From: Marsupella aquatica
Taxonomy: Eukaryota > Marchantiophyta
DNA length: 64,000 nt
Assembly (NCBI GenBank): GCA_973895155.1
Contig: OZ316893.1
Span: 4,712,001 to 4,776,000, forward strand
Direction: 5' to 3'
In this document: in pieces, positions 35,087 through 46,888 of the stretch
Layout of the letters: the number at the start of each line of letters is the position of its first letter
Numbering within the stretch: the first letter of the stretch is position 1
Notes under the pieces: model-generated
The model's database searches: none
Told to the model about the DNA's origin: nothing
What the model saw: the letters and a program-made list of their open reading frames with translations, nothing else
Translations under genes and position numbers: made by a program

Positions 35087-35290
35087 TTAAAATACGAGTA
35101 AGTTGATGTCCACTTTTTCCAATTTTCTAATAGCTTGTTGTGAAGGGTTTAATTCGGAGCTCTTCAACTATCTTTGACGGCTCCCTCTTGTTTAAAATAC
35201 GAGTACGTTGATGTCCACCTTTTTCCTTTTTCTAATAGTTTGTTTTGGAGATTTTTGGGGTTTTACACGTATCTTTGACTTTCTTATTGG
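35087..35290 (+). repeat. Tandem duplication, 105-bp unit
   Basis: TTAAAATACGAGTAMGTTGA, TGTCCAC, TTCTAATAG and TATCTTTGAC recur in order, starting at 35087 and 35192. It lies about 750 bp upstream of the auxin-carrier start codon. Confidence 0.8.
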
Positions 35291-35931
35291 CATGTGCAGT
35301 TTCTTGTGTAGAGCGGAGGACTTGTCCCAAAATTTCTTCCCTGGATGCCGTCTTCTGACAGTGGCTGGGTGTTTGTAGCACTGCAAAGACTCAGGCATTC
35401 ACTGTTCATTCTAGGGCCAAGGTTGTTGGCTTTAGGTCCTCTAGACAAGTTCTACTAGTGACCCTAGTTTACATCAAGGCTTTGCACTTTGATGCTCGGA
35501 AGGATTTAGTTTACAATTGTGAGGGACTCTTGGCTCCTCATGGTTTTCCATTGTTTTCTCCCATTTATTGGGTCTCCTGCATGCCTGCCTTTGGGATCCT
35601 GTCGCCCGCTTTGGGGCTCTTAATTTGTCAATAGGAATCCTGTCTCCAGGTTTGGAGCACTTTGTCCTTAAGCAGTGCCACTCATCCAAGTCACTCGGGA
35701 GGTTTGGTCTAGAGCTTAGGCGTAGAGAGGAGACCAGAACCTCGACCAGGCAGCTGCAGGGAAGCAAAACCTCCGAGTATATATAGATTGAGTAGATCTC
35801 GGAGAGAATGTCAGTTCCACATGGCTGTGGAGAACTCTGTTCGTCTATTACCGAGGTTAGGAATTAGTGAGTACGCTGTGGGCTGATCCGAACAACAAGT
35901 AGGCTCGTTTGTTGGTTGAGGGAGAGCAGAA

Positions 35932-38900
35932 ATGGAATCAGAGAGCCCAGACTTTCGAGATTACGAAGCGAATCCCAAAGCTTTCAATGGCACGGAGAAA
36001 GTTGCACCCGTCTCAGAAGCAGCGGGGTTTGGAGAGCTACATCGGCAAACAGGTTTGCGCGCCACCTTCAATAAGTTCTTATGGCACGGTGGCTCCGTTT
36101 ACGACGCCTGGTTGACTGCCGTTTCAGCTCAAGTACGCGAACTCTGAACTCAAGCTCTTGGAAGTCTCCGCGGCATCCTGAATCATGTCTGCCTTGAAGT
36201 CATATGAGCTCGCAAACCATTGATGTATCGTGTATGGCCTCATATCGCCCCAGCACGCAAGCAAGACTGCGCCCAGCAAGTTTTATGAAATTGAGTATGA
36301 TTGATCACAACTATATGCATGTAATTATGTCGATGCTTGTTTGATTCAGGTTGGGCAGGTCATCTTATCAATGCCTACCTCATACGCCCAGATGGGTCTC
36401 AAGCTTGGCATCTTTTTTCATCTTTTTTACGTTACGCTCGGAATTTGGACTTGCTATTTGCTAGCTCGTTTGTACACCGAGTACCGGAATCGTGAGGAGA
36501 AAAAAGGAAACGAGTTTAAGAATCATGTCATTCAGGTAACACACTCCTGCTTCGATCTTGAATTATATGCTTCTCTCACCGATACTGTTCGGCTTTAATT
36601 AGACATTAGCAACTGAGTGACACGAATTTGGACATTGATGGAGGCGACTGAGAGGAGTAGATCATGTGAATGTGCAGTATCATGAACTGATTGGATCCAT
36701 GATAGGACCGTGGTCAAGACGCGTCGTTTTGTTCTTCAATGTGATGACGATGGGGTCCGTAGCCACAGTGCAGATCGTTGCCTGTGCCAGGTTTGTTCGC
36801 TAACTTCAATTTTTCCTTCCTATTGGTGTAATGGATTGATAATTGGTAGCTATATACGGGAACGTTACATGCCCAGTTGCATGAATGCTTTTTGTATGCT
36901 TATGGCAATCAAATTGCTTGCTTGCCGGCGCAAAGTCCCATGACTCTCTGTGGCATACGCTCAATCGTTCTCGTATGGGCATCAGGCTTGAGTTGATGTT
37001 GTGGGTTTCCATATTCCACGCGATTTCACGGATGTTATGGAAACTTCACATCGTTTTTAGCCAAAATAGTATTATGGACCGAATGACAAATGGAGTTCTG
37101 TTCATTTGCAATGCCTGTATGAACAGCGCTTGATTCGCCGGTATTGACATCACCTACTAACCTATACAAGTTGAGGGAGTGATGGCATTTGGCTTCTGGC
37201 TTATGGATTTGCTTTCAGCAACGCATACTACCTGAGCACCCATTTCAACAAGCAACAGTGGGCGCTGATTTGGGGAGCCCTGTCCATGGGCATGGTCCTG
37301 GTGCCAACGTTGCACAACTTCAGAATGTTCTCCATCGTGGGCGTTTTGACCACCACCTACACCGCTTGGTATTTGTTGATAGCAGGTTTGACGACGCATG
37401 ACAAGGTTAGAGATTTTGTTCCACTTCCCACGATTCAAAAGAACTTGCTCGATCGCACTTTAATAAGGATCAAATCATCCAATCCATCCTGATGAGTCTC
37501 GCACATTACAAGAGAAGTGAATTCCGACATTGCGGTGTGAAAGTTCTCATGAAAATTTTTCGCACCCTTTTGTTGCATACTAGCGAACTTAAACTGGGTT
37601 TCGAGCTGTGTGTACATCGCCAAATTGACGGCACGATAGTAGGATAGTCTACTCAACCATCTAGAGCTGTGGTTGGGACATATAAGACAGATTCAGTTGG
37701 TGTCTCCTCCCTCCTGTCGGTCATTCGTCGAAAAGCTCCAGAATTGTACTTCCACTTAAGGGGCCTGCTGCATGTGTTGGATTCCTCAGACGACTAAAAT
37801 AACGCATAGTGGTCCAAGAAGCTTGGTGGAATTCTTTACCGGGACTACCAATATCTTGTTTGCAACTGGGGGTCATGCAATTACAATGTGCGTATTCTAT
37901 CCTGAACCTCTCCTTACTGCAATTCAACTTTCGGTAGGGTCCAGAGCTTTGTATGGAATATACCTCTTGAGTAATAATCGAACACAAAAGTGATTACACG
38001 TACACGCTGCACATCTGCAACGAACAAATTCCATAGCGTCACACATTCTTCAAACTAAGGATATGTTCACATGCCGGTAACTCAAATTCTACTTTCTGGT
38101 GGTTGCAGAGAAATAATGCATGCTATGTGGAGGCCTCGCAAGTACAAATACGTGTACGTGCTGAATTGCATCTACGTGCTGACTATCACCATGCCTCACT
38201 GCATCGCTTTGTATTACAACTATGGAGATATCCTTTTGACTCATAGCAACGCATTTGCTGTTCTACCTCGGTCTCATGCTCGCAGTACCGGTATCGTCTT
38301 TATGATCCTTCACCAGGTACGTACACTTGCATCCTCACTTTCAATCTCTTAATCCTCTTTGCAAAAACTGATGTCCTCGCGTTCTTCCACAATGTTCAAT
38401 TAATTAACGACACGCCCCCCAAGAGACGATCCAACGGTAGCACATGCACCTCCACGACAAGTGAGAAAATTTAGAGCACTTTCAAACCGCACGAGACAAA
38501 TTGCTCCACTTTATTTCTTTAAAGTACTTTGTAACTGTGCTCCTGACCCCATGCTGTCCTGTATCATGCGACCATGCGTCCTTACTCAGTGGTCCACAAA
38601 GTGGTGGACTTACAAAAATATTTAAGAGTGCGAGACTTCATGATCGAAGCCGGTTTCAATCAGGTCGAGACCAAGTCGATGCGCATCTCCAACCTCCACG
38701 TACGTACGTCGACATGATGTGCAGAGTGTACATTGCGGACAATGTCTTGCTAGTGTTTACCGTTAGCTCCACCACGACGACGAGGTCTGCTCACGACATG
38801 CATCATGCCAGAACCGTACCTAGACTTTTAAAAACTCGAGAATTGGAGACAGACCTGCATGCAAGCCTGCCGAAACTGTCCCACCAACAAGATTTGTCGT

Positions 38901-41900
38901 CCCCGTAGTCAGACAGGACTTTTTCAAGGGTCTGCTGGTCTCGACACCTTCATACATCGCCATTCCGTATCACCACTGGCAGCTCTGAACGCAGTACTGC
39001 CGGCATATGACAGCAAAGGCGAATTGTGCTCACTCTCATGGTGATCGGACCGTGTCTAGATTCTATGCTTACCATCCATCGGAACTTGAAGACGGTACCG
39101 CAAACTGTCCAGTGAGTGTGGACCAGGCTCCAGAGCGATTCCATAGAAGTCCAGGAAGCTGAGAAATTTTATCGCCGTAACATTTAATGGGCCTGCCGCC
39201 AATTGCGTAGGCTAGTGTCGAACGAGTTAACGAAGAAAATTATCCTCTAAAGATTGATGCTGGCCGTCGATCTCCGGACAGAGCTGGTACACAGCAGTAA
39301 AACTTAAGCTCGCTGCTGGATGTTGCAGGGATTCGTTTCTTTGAATGTTTGTGTAACCTTGTTTGCCTCGCGACCGGATCGTTTCTTGAAGTGTTTATTT
39401 AACCTTGTCTGCCTCACGAGTGGAGGTGGGTGCTCCACTTTTCGAGGCAAGGGCCTCCAGTAGTGAGTCCATGACTCCGTGTGCCCTACCTCACCCACTT
39501 GTACTTGTGGGGCTTGTTTGGACTTGAGGGAATTAAATGTTCTGGTGTGGTCCCAAGAGTGAGTGAGGACACCCACACATGATGATATAGTTACTTAGTG
39601 TGCTAGCATTGCCCTGGATTTGGAATACCATGTCAAAACTGAGCCACACCAGGTGCTTCCACCCCACGATGATGTTCAGGAAAAGAGAGGTGATCTTGTA
39701 TTGTCCAGAGTAGTAACTTCTATCTAAGGGGATGTGGTTGTGGCTGACTCTACTGGCAGAGGTTGTGTTGTGCTTCCACCCCAAGATGATGTTCAGGAGA
39801 GTATAGGTGATCTCATATTGTCCGGAGTAGGAACTTGTGCCTTAGGGGATGTGGTCGTTGCTGACCGTACTGGCAGAGTTTGAGTTGTGGTTGCTGCCGA
39901 TGTACCGCACCATGTTGCAACCAAGGCAAGCTGGCTCAAGGAATAATTGAAGAAGCATATGATAGGGGCTAACCTAAAAACCTGGTTTACCCAACACTTG
40001 CTTTGGAGGTCTTTGGGGTTGGACTCCCTATTTGGGACTATTTCTTGTGAGCATGTCTGGTCGTTAACAGAGTGTGGCAGCCTTGCTCCTCAGTTTTTGT
40101 CCTTGCTGCCTTTGTTAGATAGGGATAGGGAGTTCTCTTGCACTACAAAAAGGCTCATGGATTTTCTATTTTCTGAAGGCAAGGTTGTTGGCTTTGCGGC
40201 CTTTAGAAAAATTACTCTTTGTGACCCTTATACTCGGGTTAATGTGGAGCTTTACCAGGCTTTACTGCTCACTCTGGAGGGCTTCATTTGCACTAGTTGC
40301 CATCTTGATTCTTAGGATTTCCTAGGGTCTTTCCCTTGTTTATTCCCGTTATTAGTTCTCTTGCCTTTGTGATCCTCTCTTCGGTTTTGGCCTTTTGCAA
40401 TGTTTATATATAATGTTTTGTTATAACCACTTGAAAGGCCTGTAGGGGGCCCAGGTGTTATGGGTTGTCCGCACGTTGGTACTTAGTCTCGAATCTTGGC
40501 TTTTTGGTCTTCCCAAGGTTTTTCCTCGTTTCTCTCCCCATGTGGGGATACTTTCTCTCAGTTTGGCACGTTATGTTCTTTGGCAATGTTTCTATATGAT
40601 GTTGTAACTGACACAGTCCTGTAGTGGGGCAGGTGTTATGTCCTCCGCAAATTGGTCCTTAGTCTCCACTCTTGGCAGGGTGATATATATAAATGTTGTA
40701 AGGACTATTGTGAAAGTCTTGTAGTGGGTCAGGCGTTATGGGTCTTTCGGCAACTTACTTGGTATTTTTTTTCCTTCGCTGCGGAATGTTGGACGACTTG
40801 CTCTGACTTGGGTTGACTTGGGTTGACCGTGAATGACAATCTTCTCCTTGAGAGGAAATTAAATAGGAACTTATTTGGCTGACTCATCAGTGCTGAGTGA
40901 CGATCGCCTTTCTTGTTGTGCTTTTTTTGCATGCCTGAAACCGAAAGAATTTTTCCTGTACTTTTGTGGGTAATGTTTTGCTCGGCAATTGTCATCCGGA
41001 AGTGATCGAAAGTGACGAAATCGATACCTTCAAATCTTACGCTAATCTGAAGTGCTCTATCGACTTTGCTGTTCGCCAGTTTTTACCCTTCTGTCCGGAG
41101 GCATCGATTGGCACACAGCCGTACTCTTGTGTTAATACCTTTGACATGTTCTTAACTTTCTAAAAAATACGTACTGGTCTGATCTTCCAATTCCAGGAAA
41201 TGGAGACTTTGATGCCTCCCGATTAGCAATTTGCTGCCCACCACCGCTACGTGATGTCTTCAAAGTAACTTTGTGACTGCGCAACCAAATCAAATCCTGG
41301 TTCCCAACTACTTTGGTTGTTGAAAGGAAAATTTGGTGGCAGTATTCTTTCCCGGCCGGAAAGGAAAATAATCAATTCTACAGAATGTTTGCGTAAGTTG
41401 TGGATGTTATACGTAACTTAACATTATTGACAATGATCTTCATTTGGAAAGCTTGCAATCTGATTCCCTGCATGTGCAAAATTGGATCGATCGATGCAGG
41501 CTGTGGCGTTTGGGCTATATGTGATGCCCTTGTTTATAATGTGGGAGAAGCTATGGGGAATTCACAATGCGTGGTTTCCCCTCCGAGCAGTGGCACGTCT
41601 CCCTGTGGCCGGTTTCCTGTGGTTTTTGGCTCTCCTCCTCCCTTTCTTCGGCCCCCTCAACAGCATCGTCGGCGCCCTCTTCATGAGCTTCAGCACGTTC
41701 ATGCTTCCGTGCCTCGCCTACATCTACGTGTTTTGGACGCCTGAAGCTCGCCAGGTACCTGTCCGTCTCTGCTTTGCAAGTCTTTTTATATTCACACAAA
41801 CTGTTCATTCAGAAGTGTTTATGAGGATTTTTATCGGCTCGATCATCAAACGAACACCCGTCCAGTTTCATTTTGTTGAAATCCCATCATTGTCCCATCT

Positions 41901-42645
41901 CTTGCCACAATGCTTAGTTTGAGTTTTAATTCTCCACTGGCACCCACTCCCATACCGCAGTGAGACTCACATATCGGGCAACACTTTGAGCCTGAGACCA
42001 AGTGTTCCTCAACGAAGCCAAACAATTCAATGGCCCCCTTGTTTGGTATAACTCTCCATGATTTGCTTGGTAGGTACTGCATGATTGGGCCATCCAGTCC
42101 TGCAGCGCACGAATTTCGAGAAAATCATTTAATGCTAGTACACAAACGTCCCACCTTATGATTTCGAACTTCCGTGGGGCCTACCTCACGAGATGAAAAC
42201 ATACCGAGTGCCAGCTTTTGTCCCCTCTCTCGTACTGAAGGAAAGGGGATCTATTGTGCGACTTCTGTACCGTGGCATCTCAATTATCCCATCCAGATCT
42301 CCGTCCCGGACTCCACCATTTCCTTCTCCGGCTCCAGAGGAAAGAAAAAACCAGTATTAAAGCACGAAGTACTCGTGTCGGGTGTATCATGAATGACTAT
42401 GATGTTTAGTAAAAAGTACTAAAGTGACACTGTTTTTTGTTTGTGTGCACTTCGACTTGCAGAATGCCGCAGAGAAAATGTCCAGATTCTTACCAAGATG
42501 GAAGGGCGTCGTGGTGGTGAACTTCTTAGTGGTTGTCATCATCGCAGCACTTGGGACAGGATTAGGAAGCTATGCGAGCGTCGTCAACATCAAAAAGCAG
42601 ATTAAGACATTTGGAGTGTTCCAGAAATGCTATCAGTGCGCTTAA
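35932..42645 (+). CDS. AUX1/LAX-like auxin influx carrier family permease (AAAP)
   Basis: Exons are 35932-36132, 36350-36535, 36678-36790, 37219-37405, 37790-37887, 38109-38316, 41500-41754 and 42463-42645. They are in phase and give 476 residues; AUX1 is 485. Family landmarks run in order: FLWHGGSVYDAW, YTEYRNREE, FKNHVIQ, QIVACAS, TTYTAWY, THSGP, FFTGTTNILFATGGHA, EIMHAMWRPRKYK, DILLTHSNAFAVLP, ARLPVAGFLWFLALLLPFFG and the C-terminal KTFGVFQKCYQC. The protein should have about 10-11 membrane helices and sit in the plasma membrane as a proton symporter. It differs from canonical AUX1 in many helix positions (GSVATVQIVACA, VTLGIWTCYLLARL), so auxin as substrate is likely but not certain. Intron 6 is 3.2 kb and carries decayed repeat sequence. 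Confidence 0.93.
39336..39430 (+). repeat. Tandem duplication, 46-bp unit
   Basis: TTTCTTGAAGTGTTTATTTA, ACCTTGTYTGCCTC and a GCGAC/ACGAG end recur at 39336 and 39382 with several mismatches. Confidence 0.7.
39550..40315 (+). pseudogene. Decayed open frame of an unidentified element, with 39-residue tandem repeats
   Basis: One plus-strand frame runs from about 39550 to the stop at 40315, broken by a few stop codons. It contains two 39-codon repeats (39653-39769 and 39770-39886) that read VLPPxDDVQE, then GDL and LS, and end GDVVVADxTGR. The first repeat contains TAA, and the second is followed by TGA near its end. Downstream the same frame stays open for 122 codons from 39947 (WSLTECGSLAPQFLSLLPLL, KVVGFAAFRKITL). 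I do not recognise the protein. Its frame conservation and repeat structure suggest a former element-encoded protein. Confidence 0.55.
39653..39886 (+). repeat. Tandem duplication, 117-bp unit (39 codons)
   Basis: The copies begin GTGCTTCCACCCCAMGATGA and TGTTCAGGA at 39653 and 39770. Each includes TTAGGGGATGTGGT or its variant and ACTGGCAGAG. The 117-bp period is divisible by three, so the duplication conserves frame. Confidence 0.85.
40438..40760 (+). repeat. Degenerate repeats in the 3' part of the intron element
   Basis: A phrase of the form CTGTAGTGGGGCAGGTGTTA, then a short variable part, CCGCAAATTGGTCCTTAGTC and TCTTGG occurs at about 40438, 40617 and, partly, 40715. Spacing is irregular. 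These may be 3' untranslated repeats of the element that carried the decayed frame just upstream. Confidence 0.6.
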
Positions 42646-44031
42646 GACTGCACCTTTCTTTTGGGCTGACTGGCCCGGCAATTCGCATGTCTGAGCTGTG
42701 AGCTGTGTGCAGTTTATCGAGACGTGTGAGACGTGACTGAAGTTTTAATAGAAGCCCACGCGGTACTGTGATCATTCTCGCCAAGAATGTGGCTGGTAAT
42801 ATTGGTCAGCAATCTGCTCATTCAAACTCATATTGAACCAAACTGTCTTCGTCCTCAACTCACCAACAACAATACGACATAATAAACAAAGATCCACCGC
42901 TTCACATTCTACCTTCCTCTTATAGGTGACACGCGATAATACCTTTGCAAGTCTTAGCTCAAAATTTGACTTCATTTCTGACTATTCGGTGGGGCCTTGG
43001 TCTTCTTTGACGATGGAGAATGGAAAAATGCAAAGCGTTGACAGCGTCCAATGTGCTCAGGATGTCTCCTCAAGCCATCACCCATCTACACGTTAGGAGC
43101 TGGAAACGAAGGACTGTACTGGCTCATGTGGACAGGAGTCACAGCATCCAAATTAAGCTATCACTAAGGCCTCTTTCTTGCTCTTTTGATGGCTCCAGCT
43201 CGTTGAAATGGCTAGTCCCAGACAGTCTGAAGCGTTCCCTTAGCATCTAACATTTTCGCCCTAGATGCCTCCATGCTACTGCTTAAGCTGCCACCAGGTG
43301 TGTCCCTAGCTTTGAGAGGAAACCACGACATCTCAACATTGGATAGTGGATTTGTCGAAAGAGTTCAGGCCTAAAACTTCATTTACAGAACTTGCGTACT
43401 TTGCAACTTGCTTAATCTACTATTTCCTACTATGTGTACACAGATACTCATTTGTGCCGGGGCAGTCCCAAGGGTCTTTAGAGAAGGTTTGAAAAATCTG
43501 TTTAATCTTGATCTTAATCGAGAGCATTCTTACACAGATTATTTTTCATGTACCGAAATTGTGTTCTTGACGGACTTCGATCATCTGAGATGTACAGAAT
43601 ACAACTAAGACAACGAGTCGGAGGAGAAAGGCCAGTGAGATGTGAGTTTCATTTGGAGGGTGAACATTTTTGAATTGACTCAATGCATAAAGTGTCCCAG
43701 CCTTGTGCCTCTGTCTCAAGGCATGTATGGCTATGTTGATTAATTTGAATTTGATCCAAGAGATATTATGCGAACTTTGTAAATCTTTGTGCTGATTGAT
43801 TTTCCCGACTGCGGCAGAATCTGAGAGTTTGATGCGCACTGCCTTCTTGACTTCATGAATGCGCTTCCTCCAAACAATGGCTTGGATGCAATGGGTTTCC
43901 TCACGTTGAAGCTCTCTCAAAACTTAGTACAAGATGCCGATGCAACTTCTCCTCAACGATTCGCGTTCGCAACAACTACCATTTGCACAGACACTGCAGT
44001 GAACACAGTGGAGGCAAACATTGGAAGTGCT

Positions 44032-44154
44032 TAGTTATAGTTAATACTGCAATGTTAGAAGCAATCTTTCTGTAGTTATAGTTGATACGGCACTGTTAGA
44101 AGCAATCTTTCTGTAGTTATAGTTGATACTGCACTGTTCGAAGAATGATTTCTG
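44032..44154 (+). repeat. Tandem repeat, 41-bp unit, three copies
   Basis: TAGTTATAGTTGATACTGCA, CTGTTAGAAGCAATCTTTCT and G repeats at 44032, 44073 and 44114. The third copy diverges at its end. Confidence 0.85.
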
Positions 44155-44223
44155 AGTCAGCAACAAGTGTAAGATCATTATTGACATGTACACAATTGAA
44201 TTAGACAAACATTAGATTAGTAG

Positions 44224-44239
44224 ATATATATATATATAT
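44224..44239. repeat. TA dinucleotide microsatellite
   Basis: About eight uninterrupted TA units in an otherwise ordinary AT-rich stretch. Confidence 0.85.
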
Positions 44240-46159
44240 TATGGTGAGACAGGGAGCGGGCTTGAGAATTAAAAATACAAAGATGAGAGCGGGAGGTGAA
44301 CAGATGACTAAAGCTCCAGGCTGCACTTGAATAAATTGCATGTAATGAAACAACGCACTTTCTGTTGCTTGCACTTCACCATTGAGACATTGCCTTCTAT
44401 TGTATACTTGCATTCTCTCAACAAATATTTCCTATCAACTTCAAGAATTCCTCGAATCATAATAGCTTTATTCCCTCCTCGGAAAAGAGCTTCTCCCGCT
44501 TGCAATTCCAGTGGACCGGAAGTCGAGTCCAAAGCTGTTAAGCGAGAGTATCCACGGAGGTCACCTGTGAAATCAAGGCTAGCCCAGCGCTGTCAAGCTT
44601 GAGTAAGGTCGGCTGCTCGTCTCGATCTTTCTGAAACTGCTTACAAGTGGAGCTCCTGCAAAGCTACATGCAAACGCAAAGTTTTCTTATATTCGTGATT
44701 TACATGACTTGGGTGGCGAGTTCCAACCAGCGAGCCTGTCCTCTTCAAGTCACAACACGAGCGGATGCGACTTTACGCCATATTTGAAAGTGAACCTGCA
44801 GCTCAAGTAAGACTTTAGTGGGCACCTTTGCGACGATGGGAATCAAGGGCGAGTCCCCACCAATCTGGTCCCACTTCCCTCCTGAGACAACAGTTCTGCC
44901 CTTCTCCATAAGAATTAGTTTCAAAAAAGTACATGAAGCTTCGTTGAGGTGGCAGATCAATCCTACAAGAATTTGTTGCTCAAATGGAACGTGCAGTTCC
45001 AAACATACGAGCTCAAAGGCCAAAAGAGGACTGATTACGCATACCTCATCCTTAACCTGGAAAAACGAGGTCTCTGCTTTCTTCGCCTTAAGCATCGCTA
45101 GATTTCTTGAGATTATATACAATGGTGATTTTGTGGACGTGGAGATGACATATGACTGGCTGACTCATTCAGAAGAGACTTCACTAACCTTTTTAAATGG
45201 CCGTGCGGAGAAAAAAACAAATGTAAGTCATCAAATACATTATCATTCTTCAAAAGACGACCGAACAAATTTCTCATAGCCGTCCTAGATACGGTGGTCA
45301 GGGAGACGAGGGAACCCCATGGGCAAAGCAAGAGAGTGAATCGATGAGGTTTTTTTTACATTCCTGAGAGGAATTGGCCATATATCCGAAGGACCCTCAT
45401 GATCAGAAGTATTAGCTATGGTCAAATAGAAATTCAAGGTCGCGCAATGTATCCAGTAACACCACATTTCTTGATAAAAATTGACTTCCTACTTCTAGTC
45501 TTGAGTGTCAAAACTGATCTTTCCATCTGAAAGCAAGAATTGAGTACAGAACTTGCGTAAATCACTGAGCACGATACCTCTACCCACTTCGTGCGAGTTG
45601 TAAGTCATGGATAATCTAAAGCTCCAGACGGCGTAAACCAACAGAGTCTGAACGTTAGAAATAGACGACCGAGGTGCTTGAACAAGGCTAATGGTGCAGT
45701 CAAGCATCCCTCATTCCGCACTCCCGCTCAATTCTAGGAGCGTTATTTATGCACAATTGATCTGTCAGAAGGTCCTTTGCTTACCCAGGCCACCCTTTCA
45801 TATTGTCATCTGCATCTCACTATCACTGCACTTGCATTTCCTTGCCTATCAAATCCATAAACTTAACCATGACAACATATCCCATAAATCACACAACCAA
45901 TATGTACCGAACTCCACACACTTCACAAAAAAACCCACAGTTGCTATCACTTCACTTGCATTCCTTACTTAGATGGAAGGCCAACGCCATCTAATTTAAA
46001 CAAACGAGAGCCCCTCTTACAGCCCGCCTTGCCGGGACTACCACTTTACAATTTCACACGAAAACAAATTCAAAGAAACCTGATCCGGCAATGTACATGT
46101 TGTAACTTGGCATTTTAATTTCCAATCTTGTGCTCAAACCATATGCAATCCTCCATACC

Positions 46160-46888
46160 TCAGAAAAGGAGGAGGCACACAATGACAAAGCATCCTAGTA
46201 AGAGAAGTAGTCTGGAGAGAAGCGCCTCTTGCTGCTGATCGGGAGCGATTGGCGGAGAGGAATGAATGTGCGAGCTTTGAGGGCTGGGTCCTGTGGCACC
46301 AAAGTGCAGCCCTGAGGGGGCCCCCAACCCAGCGGCCTCCGGAAAACCATGCAATTGAAACCCAAAGAGGGAAGGAAATAAGCCAAACCCAGCTGATAGA
46401 GTAATATTGCCGAATCGTGCCGTCGCAGCGGGGCCCCCAGGTCCTGCCATGAAATTGAAACCTTGATGCTGATAATGCTGGTCAGATTGTCGGGCCGTAT
46501 CGGGCCTTTGACCTGCAGGCCTGTGAGGAATGTTCACACCTGGAACAGTTTTGGTGCGTGGATCCACGGAGCCAACCTTCCCTCGTCCATAAAGCGGAAT
46601 AACCTTCTCCTCCTCCACACCGGCTTTGCATACTGGACATTCTTGACATATAGAGTGCATCTGAAGCCATCGGTACAAGCAAGGCCAACAAAAGAGATGC
46701 CCGCAAAGAGTTACGACTGGATCTTGCGCTAACTCTAGACAGATATTACAATCGAAACTCCCGCCATCGCCACTAGTTGTAGATGGAGGTGTTTGTGAAT
46801 CCTCAGGAGCTGGTTGCGATTGAAACGGTGTCACTTCCGGTTCCTGCATCCTCCCCTGTGAACTTCCACTTCCTTCCAAAGGTTTCAT
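46160..46888 (-). CDS. RMA/RNF5-like membrane-anchored RING E3 ubiquitin ligase
   Basis: This intronless minus-strand frame has 242 residues from the first ATG at 46888; the frame continues upstream with no ATG, to a GTG at 46942. The C3HC4 RING has C47, C50, C62, H64, C67, C70, C84 and C87 (DCNICLE, CGHLFCWPCLYRWL, ECPVCKA). VIPLYGRGK follows directly, as in the RMA/RNF5/RNF185 family. The C-terminus ends in a hydrophobic tail anchor (RLLLLLGCFVIVCLLLF, about 226-242), placing the enzyme in the ER membrane with RING toward the cytosol. Family members mark misfolded or surplus membrane proteins for proteasomal breakdown; plant RMAs act on aquaporins, and the substrate here is unknown. Length and order match plant RMA proteins (about 240-250 residues). 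The linker (residues 105-215) is Gly/Pro/Phe-rich. Confidence 0.94.
   Translation of the reverse strand: MKPLEGSGSSQGRMQEPEVTPFQSQPAPEDSQTPPSTTSGDGGSFDCNICLELAQDPVVTLCGHLFCWPCLYRWLQMHSICQECPVCKAGVEEEKVIPLYGRGKVGSVDPRTKTVPGVNIPHRPAGQRPDTARQSDQHYQHQGFNFMAGPGGPAATARFGNITLSAGFGLFPSLFGFQLHGFPEAAGLGAPSGLHFGATGPSPQSSHIHSSPPIAPDQQQEALLSRLLLLLGCFVIVCLLLF

Larger units (their letters stand above)
26267..35931. other. Long gene-poor stretch
   Basis: Short frames on both strands carry no family motif I recognise. The stretch holds small tandem repeats at 28.49, 28.93 and 35.09 kb. Part of 35.4-35.5 kb resembles sequence at about 40.17-40.25 kb inside the auxin-carrier intron (both have CAAGGTTGTTGGCTTT), so the same element family is present in both places. 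The last few hundred bases should include the carrier's promoter and leader. Confidence 0.5.
38317..41499 (+). other. Large intron 6 of the auxin-carrier gene with decayed mobile element sequence
   Basis: The other introns of this gene are 142-708 bp; this one is 3183 bp. Its middle (about 39.3-40.8 kb) is a relic with tandem repeats and a decayed open frame, described separately. The size difference is best explained by insertion of that material. The splice sites at both ends (CACCAG/gtacgt and gatgcag/GCTGTG) look normal. Confidence 0.75.
42646..46159. other. Intergenic; no gene recognised
   Basis: This lies between the auxin-carrier stop and the RING gene stop on the other strand. A 125-codon minus-strand frame at 44745-45122 overlaps a 153-codon plus-strand frame; neither shows a motif I know. 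The stretch holds a 41-bp tandem repeat at 44032-44154 and a TA microsatellite at 44224-44239. Confidence 0.5.

Noticed and set aside
44745-45279. Frames of 125 (minus) and 153 (plus) codons between the carrier and RING genes
   Set aside because: They overlap each other and show no domain, signal or splice-supported continuation.
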